This document shows positions 18,309 to 27,400 of a DNA stretch of 64,000 nucleotides, one piece after another. Both the position numbers and the translations under genes were made by a program. The stretch covers positions 1 through 64,000 of the forward strand of contig NZ_JXTE01000026.1 of NCBI RefSeq assembly GCF_000972385.1, written 5' to 3'. The notes beneath the pieces are model-generated. The model searched no databases. It was not told where the DNA came from and was given only the letters and a program-made list of their open reading frames with translations. The DNA comes from Streptomyces sp. WM6386. GTDB lineage: Bacteria > Actinomycetota > Actinomycetes > Streptomycetales > Streptomycetaceae. Position 1 is the first letter of the stretch; every line of letters begins with the position of its first letter.

Positions 18309-18877
18309 GTGCGGCGGCGGTGTGCTGGCGGGCCAGTGCGACCTTCTTCGGCCCGCTGATGATCCTCCCGGTGCTCCTGTCGCTCTGGGACGACCACTCC
18401 TCCTGGTCCGCCGTGGGGCAGGGGGTGCTGGCCTCGCTCGCGGCCTGGGGCGCCGTCAGCTTCGCCTGGGCGGTGGTGGCCTGGCTGCTGCTGAAGCGGC
18501 GGGCGCGGGCGGCGGGGATCCGGCTCGACTCGGGGGCGTTCGAGGAGCGGCAGACGCATCTGCTCCGGTCGGACGAGGGGGGGAAGGACCAGGTCCGCGT
18601 GCGGCTGCCGGCCTGCGAGCGGGCGTTCCTCGTCCTCGAACCGGCCGCGGACGAGGTCACCTTCCGCTGGCGGCCGGGCCGTCGCTCGGATCACTCCGTG
18701 CGGGCTTCGCTGACCCTCGACGCGGTCGCGGGGACGGTCCTGGTCGACGTGAAGGGCGGCGACGGGCACACGGGGGTGGCGGGGCTGCGCAAGGGCACGG
18801 CCTTCCTCGCGGTGTGCCAGATCGCGCGGACGCTGGGGCTGGTGGGGGCGAAAGACAGCCGTATTGGACTGGTGTGA
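18305..18877 (+). CDS. Putative membrane protein coupled to the lipoprotein
   Basis: 190 residues starting at ATG 18305, overlapping the upstream stop by four bases. Two hydrophobic helices lie near the N-terminus (FFGPLMILPVLLSLW and GVLASLAAWGAVSFAWAVVAWLLL), followed by a basic stop-transfer (KRRARA) and a cytoplasmic region of about 130 residues with no recognised domain. An open frame continues upstream of this ATG, but it overlaps the lipoprotein gene and has poor coding character, so I reject a longer start. Confidence 0.72.
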   Translation: MSAAAVCWRASATFFGPLMILPVLLSLWDDHSSWSAVGQGVLASLAAWGAVSFAWAVVAWLLLKRRARAAGIRLDSGAFEERQTHLLRSDEGGKDQVRVRLPACERAFLVLEPAADEVTFRWRPGRRSDHSVRASLTLDAVAGTVLVDVKGGDGHTGVAGLRKGTAFLAVCQIARTLGLVGAKDSRIGLV

Positions 18878-19039
18878 CGCGAGCTTGGTGGCGCTGGAGT
18901 GCGGGCTGCTGCTGACGGGGGCGTGGCGGCATCTGCCTCAGCTGGGTCCGGGCGGTACGGCGAACTCGACGCTCATGATCCTGGGCGCGCCGGCGCCGAG
19001 TGCTCCGTCGGCGAGGTGGTGACAAGCCCGCGGGCCGGT

Positions 19040-19071
19040 GGGGGCTGGTCGCGCAGTTCCCCGCGCCCCTT
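19040..19071. repeat. Dispersed Streptomyces intergenic repeat, copy A
   Basis: This 32-bp sequence (core CTGGTCGCGCAGTTCCCCGC) is identical, in opposite orientation, to 44365-44396. Both lie at the ends of transcription units. I recognise the string as common between Streptomyces genes. The rest of the 18878-19173 gap holds this repeat and the long palindrome that follows. Confidence 0.8.
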
Positions 19072-19120
19072 ACCGGGCGCGGTTTCGCGGTCGCCTTCGC
19101 CAGGTTCGCTCGGCCCTACG

Positions 19121-19160
19121 CGAAGAGGCGGCGCCCGGGATCCCGGGCGCCGCCTCTTCG
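19121..19160. terminator. Perfect 40-bp palindrome downstream of the MscS gene
   Basis: The 20 bases 19121-19140 are exactly complementary to 19141-19160, with no loop. As RNA it would fold into a very stable hairpin 13 bases past the MscS stop codon. It probably ends transcription from both directions, since the membrane-protein gene at 18305-18877 converges on it. Confidence 0.8.
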
Positions 19161-19173
19161 TACCGGGGGCGTC

Positions 19174-20268
19174 TTACTTCGTCACGCTCGGCGGCGTTAT
19201 CGGTGTCGCTGCCTGGGCCTGCGGGGAGGAGGTGTTCGCGTAGGCCGACGGGGCCGACATGCCCGCCGTCGGGTCGGTGTCCGGGGTGGCGTCCGTGAGG
19301 ACGACAGGGCCGCCCACGATGGGGATCTGGGCCGCGTCGAAGGCTCGCTTGATGCGCCAGCGGAGTTCGCGCTCGACCGTCAGGGCCTTGCCCGGCATGG
19401 TCTTCGCCGAGACGCGGACGACCATCGAGTCCAGCAGGACGTTGTCGAGGCCCAGGACCTCGATCGGGCCCCAGAGGAGCTCGTTCCAGGGCTCGTCCTT
19501 GCTCATCCGCTCGGCGACGTCGTCGATGGTCCCCTTCACCTTGTCCAGGTCCTCGTCCGCACGGACCGTGACGTCCACGCCGGCCGTCGCCCAGCCCTGG
19601 GAGAGGTTGCCGATGCGCTTGACCTCGCCGTTGCGGACGTACCAGATCTCGCCGTTGTCACCGCGGAGCTTCGTCACGCGCAGGCCGACCTCGATGACCT
19701 CGCCTGAGGCCACGCCCGCGTCGACGGTGTCCCCGACGCCGTACTGGTCCTCCAGGATCATGAAGACACCGGAGAGGAAGTCGGTGACCAGGTTGCGGGC
19801 GCCGAAACCGATCGCCACGCCCGCCACACCCGCGGAGGCGAGGAGCGGGGCCAGGTTGATCTCGAAGGTGCCGAGGATCATCAGGGCCGCGGTGCCCATG
19901 ATGATGAAGCTCGCCACCGAGCGGAGCACCGAGCCGATCGCCTGGGAGCGCTGACGGCGGCGCTCGACGTTGACCAGGAGGCCGCCGAGGGCCGTGCCGT
20001 CGACCGCCTGGACCGTGCGGTTCATGCGATCTATGAGCTTGGTGATCGCCCGCCGCACCACCACTCTCAGCACCGCCGCGATCACCAGGATCAGCAGGAC
20101 GCGCAGACCGATCGCCAGCCAGGTCGACCAGTTCTGCTCGACCCAGCTGGCGGCGTTCGTCGCGCTCTCCTGGGCGTCCTGGAGCGAGGGGACGGCGGGC
20201 GTCGACGTGCCCGAGGGGGACGGGGACGGCGACGCCGCGGCGGCCAGTAGGACGGCGGACAACGACAC
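19174..20268 (-). CDS. Small-conductance mechanosensitive channel (MscS family)
   Basis: 364 residues from GTG at 20266-20268, preceded by GGAGG eight bases upstream. A longer frame exists upstream but lacks a ribosome site. Features in order: a hydrophobic, possibly exported, N-terminus; helix near 60-85 (LAIGLRVLLILVIAAVLRVVV); helix near 125-145; the pore-lining TM3 (SAGVAGVAIGFGARNLVTDFLSGVFMI region, glycine/alanine packed); and the MscS beta domain (EDQYGVGDTVDAG...V.LR.D.GEIWYVRNGE). It should open on membrane tension and release solutes during osmotic downshift. The C-terminus is Pro/Ala/Thr-rich. Confidence 0.92.
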   Translation of the reverse strand: MSLSAVLLAAAASPSPSPSGTSTPAVPSLQDAQESATNAASWVEQNWSTWLAIGLRVLLILVIAAVLRVVVRRAITKLIDRMNRTVQAVDGTALGGLLVNVERRRQRSQAIGSVLRSVASFIIMGTAALMILGTFEINLAPLLASAGVAGVAIGFGARNLVTDFLSGVFMILEDQYGVGDTVDAGVASGEVIEVGLRVTKLRGDNGEIWYVRNGEVKRIGNLSQGWATAGVDVTVRADEDLDKVKGTIDDVAERMSKDEPWNELLWGPIEVLGLDNVLLDSMVVRVSAKTMPGKALTVERELRWRIKRAFDAAQIPIVGGPVVLTDATPDTDPTAGMSAPSAYANTSSPQAQAATPITPPSVTK

Positions 20269-20559
20269 GGCAGGTACCTCCAGGTGCAGCCCCTGCCTCC
20301 CGGTACGGCGGTCAAAGATCGTGAAGGTCACGGAAAGGTCACCGGGCGGCAGACCCACCACACTAACGGTGCATCGTGTGTGGATCGTTGCAATGTTCGG
20401 GGGAGAGACCCTCCTCACCTGGGGATGAAGAAAGGTGTGGTCGAAAACACTCTCAGCCCGTTACCGGGAGATGGTGGCGTTACCACCAGGCATGAGGGGA
20501 GACTGACTACAGATCGTCCCGGCGCGAGCCACGCGCCGCCGACGCCCGAGGAGGCATCC
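20269..20559. other. Divergent intergenic region between MscS and HNH genes
   Basis: This 291-bp gap carries the promoters of two divergent genes. I see AT-richer patches around 20360-20400 and 20425-20460 but no convincing operator, hairpin or small gene. Confidence 0.5.
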
Positions 20560-21096
20560 GTGCCGCATGTCCTGGTCCTGAACGCGTCGTACGAGCCACT
20601 GGGCGTCGTACCGCTCCGCCGCGCGCTCATCCTCGTCCTGGAGAACAAAGCGGTCTCCCTCGAGGAATCCGGCGCCTTCATGCACAGCGCAACCGTCACA
20701 GTCCCCGCACCAAGCGTGGTCCGGCTCAAGCGATTCGTCCGGGTTCCCTATCGGGGGCCCGTTCCTCTGACCCGCAGGGCGCTCTTCGCGCGCGACGGGG
20801 GCCGGTGCATGTACTGCGGTGGCGTCGCAACCAGCGTCGACCACGTCATCCCGCGCAGCCGCGGGGGCAAGCACGTCTGGGACAACGTGGTGGCGTCCTG
20901 CCGCCGCTGCAACCACGTGAAGGCCGACCGACACCTGTTCGAGATCGGATGGCGGCTGCGCCACAAACCCGCCCCGCCCACCGGTCTGGCCTGGCGCATC
21001 ATCGGGACCGGACACAGGGACCCGCGCTGGCTGCCGTACTTGCAGCCGTACGGCGCGGAAGACGCGATGGCCCGGATCGACGGCATCTCTGCCTGA
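20560..21096 (+). CDS. HNH endonuclease
   Basis: 178 residues from GTG at 20560, with GAGGAGG five bases upstream. The HNH nuclease motif sits in the middle: RDGGRCMYCGG (two Cys of a zinc knuckle), then the SVDHVIPRSRGG catalytic His segment, then NVVASCRRCNHVKADR (second Cys pair and final Asn/His). The N-terminal part (VLNASYEPLGVVPLRRALILVLENKA) is the conserved leader domain of a widespread actinobacterial HNH family. The cellular substrate is unknown. It is monocistronic and followed by a terminator-like hairpin. Confidence 0.9.
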   Translation: MPHVLVLNASYEPLGVVPLRRALILVLENKAVSLEESGAFMHSATVTVPAPSVVRLKRFVRVPYRGPVPLTRRALFARDGGRCMYCGGVATSVDHVIPRSRGGKHVWDNVVASCRRCNHVKADRHLFEIGWRLRHKPAPPTGLAWRIIGTGHRDPRWLPYLQPYGAEDAMARIDGISA

Positions 21097-21134
21097 CACG
21101 ATCCGGGCCTTTGTGCAGCCGCGGACGGTTGCGC

Positions 21135-21171
21135 ACCGGCCCCGGGGGTCCCCCGTGCCCCCGGCGCCGGT
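21135..21171. terminator. Bidirectional terminator between HNH and ABC permease genes
   Basis: 21135-21148 pairs with 21158-21171 over 14 bp with one mismatch. It lies between convergent genes ending at 21096 and 21183. Confidence 0.75.
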
Positions 21172-21182
21172 CGTCCATGCGC

Positions 21183-22598
21183 TCACGCGTAGCGCAGCTC
21201 CGCGGGGTTCAGAGAGCGGCGCAGCAGCGGGAGCGAGGTGGCGGCGGCGAGCAGACAGCAGGCGTACACCGCGGGCGGGACCAGGAGCGCGGAGTACGGC
21301 ACGTCGTGTGTCCCGTACTCCGTGTCGACCGAGGCGTACCAGGCACTGATCGCCATGCCGCCGATGCCCGCCACCGCGAGCGCGGGGGCCAGCGGTAGCG
21401 CGGTCTCCAGCAGCGTGGCCCGGATCAGCACCGCACGCGGCACCCCGGCGGCGGTCTGGGCGGCCAGCCCCCGGCGCCGGGTGGCCAGGGACTCCGCGGT
21501 GCCGACGGCGAGACCCACCAGGACGAGGCCGAGGGCGACGAGGATCGCGGCGCCCGTCAGGTCGATGCCGGTGGTGTAGTACGACACGCCCATGCCGAGG
21601 CGCCCCGCGCGGTCCTGGGCGTACAGAGCCGTCAGAAACACCGCCCGCACCCCCATGAAGCCCGAGCCGACGACAGTCACCAGCAGCACCGCCGCATGCG
21701 TGCGGGCCGACGCCCACGGGTCGTCCCGTAGCCGGGCTGCCGCGATCAGCACCGCCGGGCTTGTGGCACGGCCGGTGAGACCCTCGCCCAGCTGCCGGGC
21801 CGAGGCGCCGGACAGCCACACCGCCGCGGCGCCGACCAGCAGACACGCGGCGAAGACCGTGAGCGGGACGAGCGTGGGCTCGAACGGCGCGCGGTGGAAG
21901 GGCGTCGTCAGGGCCTCCAGCACCACGAGCGCGAGCAGCGCGGTCGCCAGCCGGAAGATCCGCCCCGGCCTCCGGGCCGGCCGCACCCGCCGGATCCAGC
22001 CCAACGGCGAGGCGACCACCCGGCGCAGCGCGAGCGCGCTGACCGCCGCGCCGAGCACCGGCACCCCCACGGCCACCAGCGCGACGAGCGCCCAGGCGAG
22101 CGGGGTGGGCCGGCTCCACAGGCGCAGCAGGGACAGCGCCGAGAACACGGTCGCCACGGCCGAGCCCGCCAGACAGGCCAGCCCGGACTCCAGCGCCGCG
22201 ATCCGCCGCACCTGCCCGGGCGTGGCCCCGGCGAGCCGCAGCCCGGCCAGCCGCCGGTCGCGGTGCACCGCACCGATCCGGGCACACTGGCCGAGGAACC
22301 CCAGCACCGGAATGAACAGGAGCAGCAGCGCGACGATGACCCCGGCGCGGGTCCCGGGCTGGTCGAGCAGCCCGGCGCCGACCGACACGCTGTACTGACC
22401 GTCCATGGTCAGCAGCACGGCGATCACCAGCCCGAACTCCGTCGCCAGCGCCGCCCCGACCCCGGTCAGCAGCACCCGCCACCACTCCCGCCGGTCCGAA
22501 CCCCGGGTGAGCAGCCAGGCCAGCCGCAGATCGGCTCGCAGCCGGTCGCCCGCGGCCCCGATCCGCTTGGTGAGGTGCTTGGTGTACGCCGTCCTCAC
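21183..22598 (-). CDS. ABC transporter permease, FtsX-like
   Basis: 471 residues from GTG at 22596-22598, which overlaps the ATPase stop (GTGA). It has a hydrophobic helix near residue 40-65, then a cluster of membrane helices in each half, arranged as two FtsX-type blocks (first ends near 210, second C-terminal, with ILVALGLVLVGLAVG). This is the MacB/LolE-type exporter or lipoprotein/peptide mechanotransmission fold. It works with the ATPase encoded just upstream; export of an antimicrobial peptide or drug is a common role, but the substrate is unknown. Confidence 0.87.
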   Translation of the reverse strand: MRTAYTKHLTKRIGAAGDRLRADLRLAWLLTRGSDRREWWRVLLTGVGAALATEFGLVIAVLLTMDGQYSVSVGAGLLDQPGTRAGVIVALLLLFIPVLGFLGQCARIGAVHRDRRLAGLRLAGATPGQVRRIAALESGLACLAGSAVATVFSALSLLRLWSRPTPLAWALVALVAVGVPVLGAAVSALALRRVVASPLGWIRRVRPARRPGRIFRLATALLALVVLEALTTPFHRAPFEPTLVPLTVFAACLLVGAAAVWLSGASARQLGEGLTGRATSPAVLIAAARLRDDPWASARTHAAVLLVTVVGSGFMGVRAVFLTALYAQDRAGRLGMGVSYYTTGIDLTGAAILVALGLVLVGLAVGTAESLATRRRGLAAQTAAGVPRAVLIRATLLETALPLAPALAVAGIGGMAISAWYASVDTEYGTHDVPYSALLVPPAVYACCLLAAATSLPLLRRSLNPAELRYA

Positions 22599-23281
22599 GC
22601 CGCCACCCCCTGCGGCAGCAGCGCGCCGTCGCTCAGGCGTACCTCGCGGTCCGCGTAGGCCGCCACCTGGGCGTCGTGGGTGATGAGGAGGACCGCGGTG
22701 CCCTGCTCGCGGGCCGTGTGCACCAGGGCCGTCATCACCTGCTCGCCGGCGAGTGAGTCCAGCGCGCCGGTGGGCTCGTCGGCGAAGACCACCTTCGGCT
22801 GGGTGACCAGGGCCCGGGCCAGCGAGGTCCGCTGGGCCTGGCCGCCGCTCATCTCGCCGGGCCGCAGCCCTTCCTGCCCGCGCACCCCGAAACGCTCCAG
22901 CCACTCCCCGGCCTTCTCGTGGGCCTCGACCCGGGCGGCGCCCGCCAGCATCAGCGGCAGGGCGACGTTGTCGAGCGCGGTCAGCTCGGGGATCAGCTGG
23001 CCGAACTGGAAGACCACCCCGAACTCGGTCCGGCGCAGCTCGCTCAGCCGCTTCTCGGGCAGGGTGTCGAGCCGCTCACCCGCGTAGGAGACCGAGCCGC
23101 CGTCCGGGCGGACGATGCCCGCCAGGCAGTGCAGCAGCGTCGACTTCCCACTGCCGCTGGCGCCGGTGACGGCCAGGATCTCGCCGGCCCGCAGCTCGAC
23201 CGAGGCGCCGCGCAGGGCCTCGGTCCTGCCGTGCGCCTTGACGAGGTCACGGGCCGCCAGAAGCGGCACTTCGTTGCTCAT
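22595..23281 (-). CDS. ABC transporter ATP-binding protein (LolD/MacB type)
   Basis: 228 residues starting at ATG 23279-23281, overlapping the PadR stop. Walker A GASGSGKST near residue 41, Q-loop QFGQLIPEL near 90, signature SGGQAQR near 142, Walker B VVFADEP near 162 and the switch histidine in LLITHD near 199 are all intact. It powers the FtsX-type permease encoded next. The three genes padR-ATPase-permease overlap by four bases each and form one operon. Confidence 0.92.
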   Translation of the reverse strand: MSNEVPLLAARDLVKAHGRTEALRGASVELRAGEILAVTGASGSGKSTLLHCLAGIVRPDGGSVSYAGERLDTLPEKRLSELRRTEFGVVFQFGQLIPELTALDNVALPLMLAGAARVEAHEKAGEWLERFGVRGQEGLRPGEMSGGQAQRTSLARALVTQPKVVFADEPTGALDSLAGEQVMTALVHTAREQGTAVLLITHDAQVAAYADREVRLSDGALLPQGVAA

Positions 23282-23811
23282 ACTGTGTCGACCTCCGCGG
23301 TCAGGGTGGTCAGCCGGCCCGCCGTGGTGGTCATCCAACGGAGGTCGGCGTCGAGGTGGTTGAGGGCGTAGTCCGCCGAGAGCACGGTCGCGAGGTCCGC
23401 GCCCTTGCCCGTCTTGACCTGGGTGAGTTCACGCATCCGCGCCATGTGGGCGGTGCGTTGCGCGCTGAGATAGGCCTCCGGGTCGCCGTCGGCGAGGATC
23501 GCGACGACGACCTTGGCGAAGATCTCGTTGGTCACGAAGGGCGCGGGCGGGGTGATCTCCCCGGCCCACGTGGCGAGTTCTCGCTGTCCGTCGGTGGTGG
23601 AGCGGTACATCGTGCGCTCCGGTCCGCCGTCGGAGTCGGTGCCCTCGACCTCGGCCAGTCCGTCGCGGACCAGTCGTTGAAGGGTTGTGTAGACCTGCCC
23701 GTAGGCCAGCGGACGGGCCTGCGGGAAACGTTCGTCGTGGCGTCGCTTGAGGTCGTAGCCATGGCTCGGCCCCGTGGCGAGCAGCCCCAGCAGGATGTGG
23801 CGGGTGCTCAT
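23278..23811 (-). CDS. PadR-family transcriptional regulator
   Basis: 177 residues beginning MSTRHILLGLLATGPSHGYDLKRRHDE, the standard PadR winged-helix start. The HTH covers about 1-80 (QVYTTLQRLVRDGLAEVE) and a helical dimerisation region (Vir_act_alpha type) covers about 95-175. Two in-frame starts are possible, ATG 23811 and an upstream ATG 23820; family homology favours the former. No clear Shine-Dalgarno is seen, so the mRNA may have a very short leader. It probably represses its own operon through the palindrome at 23825-23846 and releases it when a drug-like ligand binds. Confidence 0.88.
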   Translation of the reverse strand: MSTRHILLGLLATGPSHGYDLKRRHDERFPQARPLAYGQVYTTLQRLVRDGLAEVEGTDSDGGPERTMYRSTTDGQRELATWAGEITPPAPFVTNEIFAKVVVAILADGDPEAYLSAQRTAHMARMRELTQVKTGKGADLATVLSADYALNHLDADLRWMTTTAGRLTTLTAEVDTV

Positions 23812-23824
23812 GGCGATCATTATG

Positions 23825-23846
23825 CACTCGCTACATGTACTGAGTG
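23825..23846. promoter_or_regulatory. Probable PadR operator
   Basis: A 22-bp near-perfect palindrome has arms CACTC/GAGTG and an 8-bp core TACATGTA; only two base pairs mismatch. It sits 4-25 bp before the upstream ATG. Operators of PadR proteins often have ATGT/ACAT halves, which fits. Confidence 0.7.
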
Positions 23847-24446
23847 AATAGTGGTCGGTTATCGGTCACCGACGACCGGTCAGCGGTGGCTGGAACCGGC
23901 CACTGCCCCCGGTGGGGGAGCGCCCGAACTGTTCCCGAAGTGCCCCCATATGACGTCCGCTCAGGCACCGGGATTCAGCCAAGAGTCCTGCCCTGTGACG
24001 AAATCAGGGTTTTACAACGAGGGTCGACTCGATTTAAAGTAAGCACCGATCGCATGATGATCACGGTCGGCGCCAACCAGCCGACCCAGCAATCGGGGGG
24101 TATTGAAAGGTATGTTCGCGAAACCCAGTGGTATAGCACTGAGCTTCTGTTCGCGATGTGCTGAGACGGTCTGAGCGCCTAAGTGGCGCCCCGTGGTCGC
24201 AGAGAGTTTCCTCGACCGTCGGCGACCGTTCATCCCAGTTCAAGCGCTTTCTGTCTGACGTAAAGCCAGAGAACCGTCTTCTGCCGCGCCCTTCTCGTTC
24301 TGAGACAGGGGCTTTTCCCGCGCGCTGATCGACGGTCGGCTCCGGCTGCCGGCACTGACATGGTTTTGCCTCACCCTTGGCATGACCATGCCATTTCTTT
24401 GCCTTTTTCCAACGCACTCACAAAGTGACCAATTCCAGGTTCGAGG
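23847..24446. promoter_or_regulatory. 600-bp leader/promoter region of the NRPS cluster
   Basis: No convincing gene lies here, and the sequence is clearly less GC-rich than its surroundings. It holds a direct repeat TGTTCGCGA at 24113-24121 and 24148-24156, and between them a small hairpin CAGTG/CACTG (24126-24130 with 24137-24141). A T-rich patch with TTTCTTTGCCTTTTTCC lies at about 24391-24410. I found no iron box. The repeats could be an activator or repressor site for the cluster, which carries no regulator gene of its own. Confidence 0.5.
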
Positions 24447-27400
24447 ATGATGGCGAAAACCATGGGGTCCGAGGAATTGTCCCTGCCAGACATGCTGCGC
24501 GCGGCCGCGCTCACCCGGCCCGACCGGACCGCCGTCTCGTGCGGCACGCAGCGCCTGACCTTCCAGCAGCTCGGTGAACGCGCCGAGGTCCTGGCCGACC
24601 ATCTGTGTCGGCTCGGTGCGACGACGGACGAACCCGTCGGGATCTTCATGGATCCGTCCGTCGACCTCATGGCGAGCGTCTGGGGCGTCCTGTACTCGGG
24701 CGCTCCCTACCTGCCGCTGTCGCCGGAGTACCCGGACGAGCGCGTCCGCTACATGATCGCGGACTCCCGGACCAGGCTCATCCTCACCGACGAGTCCCTG
24801 GTCTCCCGGCTGGCCGCGCTCACTCCCGCGCACACGCGGATCGTCACCGTCGCCGGGGCACAGGCCTCCCGCGACGCCGTCGACGCCGACCACGGGGTCG
24901 TTCCCGCTGGCCCGGCTTCCGCGCGCGGCGGTGCCCTCGCGGGCCCACTGGACGCCGCGCACGGCGACACCCTCGCGTATGTCATCTACACCTCCGGGAG
25001 CACGGGCAACCCGAAGGGCATCGGCGTCGAACACCGCAGCATCGTCAGCCAGATGCGCTGGCTGGCCGGTGAACAGGGCCTGGACGAACGCCGGACGGTG
25101 CTGCAGAAGACCCCGCTGAGCTTCGACGCCGCCCAGTGGGAGATCCTCGCCCCGGCCTGCGGCAGCAGCGTGGTGATGAGTGAACGGGGCGTCTACGCCG
25201 ACCCCGGCGGGCTCCTCGACCTGATCCAGACGCACCGGGTGACCACGCTCCAGGGCGTGCCGACCCTGCTCCAGGCGCTCGTCGACTCCGGACGGCTGAC
25301 GCAGTGCACCTCGCTCACCCAGCTCTTCAGTGGCGGCGAGGCGCTCACCAAGAGCCTGGCGATCGAGCTGCTCGACGCGCTGCCGGACGTCGAACTGGTC
25401 AACCTCTACGGCCCGAGCGAGACCACGATCAACGCCTCGTCCCTCACCGTGGACCGCGAGACCGTCCAGCACGGACCCGACCACCTCTCCATCGGCCGGC
25501 CCGTGCACGGCATGAGCTTCCACATCCTCGACTCCGCCCGGCGGCCCGTGGCGCCCGGCGAGTCGGGTGAACTCCACATAGCCGGGCGGCAGCTCGCCCG
25601 CGGCTACCTCAACAACCCCGACATGACGGCCGAACGGTTCATCCCCAACCCGTTCGCCACCGACCCGGACTCCACGCGCCTCTACCGCACCGGCGACCTG
25701 ACCCGCTGGAACGACGACGGCACCGTGCAGTTCCTCGGCCGCACCGACAGCCAGGTCAAACTGCGCGGCTTCCGCGTGGAACTGGACGAGATCAAGGTGT
25801 CCATCGAGAAGCACGACTGGGTCAAGCGGGCCGCGGTCGTGGTCCGCGACGACACGAGAGTCGGCGCCAACCTCATCGCCTTCGTCGAACTCGATCCGCA
25901 CCGGGCCGCGGTCATGGACCAGGGCAACCACGGCGCCCACCACCAGTCCAAGCAGAGCAAACTCCAGCTCAAGGCCCAGCTCGCCGATCTGGGCGTCCGT
26001 CAGGAGTACGGCCTCCCGTTCATCGAGCTGCCCGGGCGGACCGCGACGGCCGAGCAGCGGCGCACGGTGTTCGCCCGCAAGACGTACCGCTTCTACGAGG
26101 GCGGCGACGTCACCCGGCAGGACCTCCTGCGCCTGCTCGCCCCCGCGACGCAGCAGGTGGCCGCGCCCCGGGACCCGGACACCCTCACCCTGACCGAACT
26201 CGGCACGCTGCTGCGCTGGTTCGGCCGGTTCACCAGCGGCGAGCGGCTGCTGTCCAAGTACGGCTACGCCTCACCCGGATCCCTGTACGCCACCCAGCTC
26301 TACCTGGAGCTGTCCGGCATCGCGGGCCTTGAGGCGGGCCACTACTACTACCACCCGGTCGAACACCGGCTCACGCTGATCGGCCCGGCCCCGGCCGGGG
26401 AGCCGAGGCTGCGGGCCCACTTCATCGGGCGCCGCTCGGCCATCGAGCCCGTCTACCGCAACAACATCCAGGAAGTCCTCCAGTTCGAAGCCGGTCACAT
26501 GGTCGGCCTCTTCGACCACGTCCTGCCCGCCTACGGACTGCGGATCTCCGCGCGCCCGGCGGAGCCGGCGGTCAAGGACGTCCTGCGCTGCCCGGACGAG
26601 GACTACTACCTGGCCTCGTACGAGATCCGCACGGCCGCGTCAGCGGCCGAGCCCACCGCGGTCGACCTGTATGTGCAGGCCAACCCGGGCCGTATCGCCG
26701 ATCTCGCCGACGGCCAGTACCGCTACGACGCCGGCGAACTGGTTCGGGTGTCCGACGAGTTGGTCCGCAAACAGGACGTCATCGCCATCAACCAGGAGGT
26801 CTACGCGCGTTCGAGCTTCGGGGTCAGCATGATCGGCGGCGCCGCCGAGGCGTGGCAGCGCTACGTCGACCTCGGCCGGGAGCTCCAGCGCCTTCAGATG
26901 AACGGTCTCGACCTGGGGCTGATGTCCTCCGGGTACAGCTCCGAGACCGGTAACCCGCTGCCCTCGGCCCGGCGTATCGCGGACCTCGTCGGCCTCGGCC
27001 CGGACACCGCGTCCTACTTCGCCGTCGGCGGCCGCATCAGCGCCCAGCAGCGGCTCAGCGAGGGCATGAAGGAGGACTCCGTGCACATGCGGGGTCCCGC
27101 AGAGATCATCAAGGACAACCTCGCCGCGGCCCTGCCGCCGTACATGGTGCCCAACCGGGTCACCGTCCTCGACGCCTTCCCGCTCACCCCCAACGGCAAG
27201 GTCGACCACCAGGCCCTGCGCGAGCTGGACAAGGCCGCCGTCGACGACACCGAGGCACCGGTCGTCCCGCCGCGCACCCCCACCGAGGAGGCCGTCGCCG
27301 CACTGTGGGCGAAGGTGCTGAAGCAGGAGCGGGTCTCCATCCGCGACAACTTCTTCGCCCTGGGCGGCCATTCGCTGACCGCGGTCTCCCTGGTCAACCG

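Noticed and set aside
23844..24164. A 106-codon frame upstream of the NRPS gene
   Set aside because: No ribosome site, no family, and base composition typical of a leader region.
23847..24446. Iron box (siderophore-type control) upstream of the NRPS
   Set aside because: No TTAGGTTAGGCTAACCTAA-like sequence found by eye.
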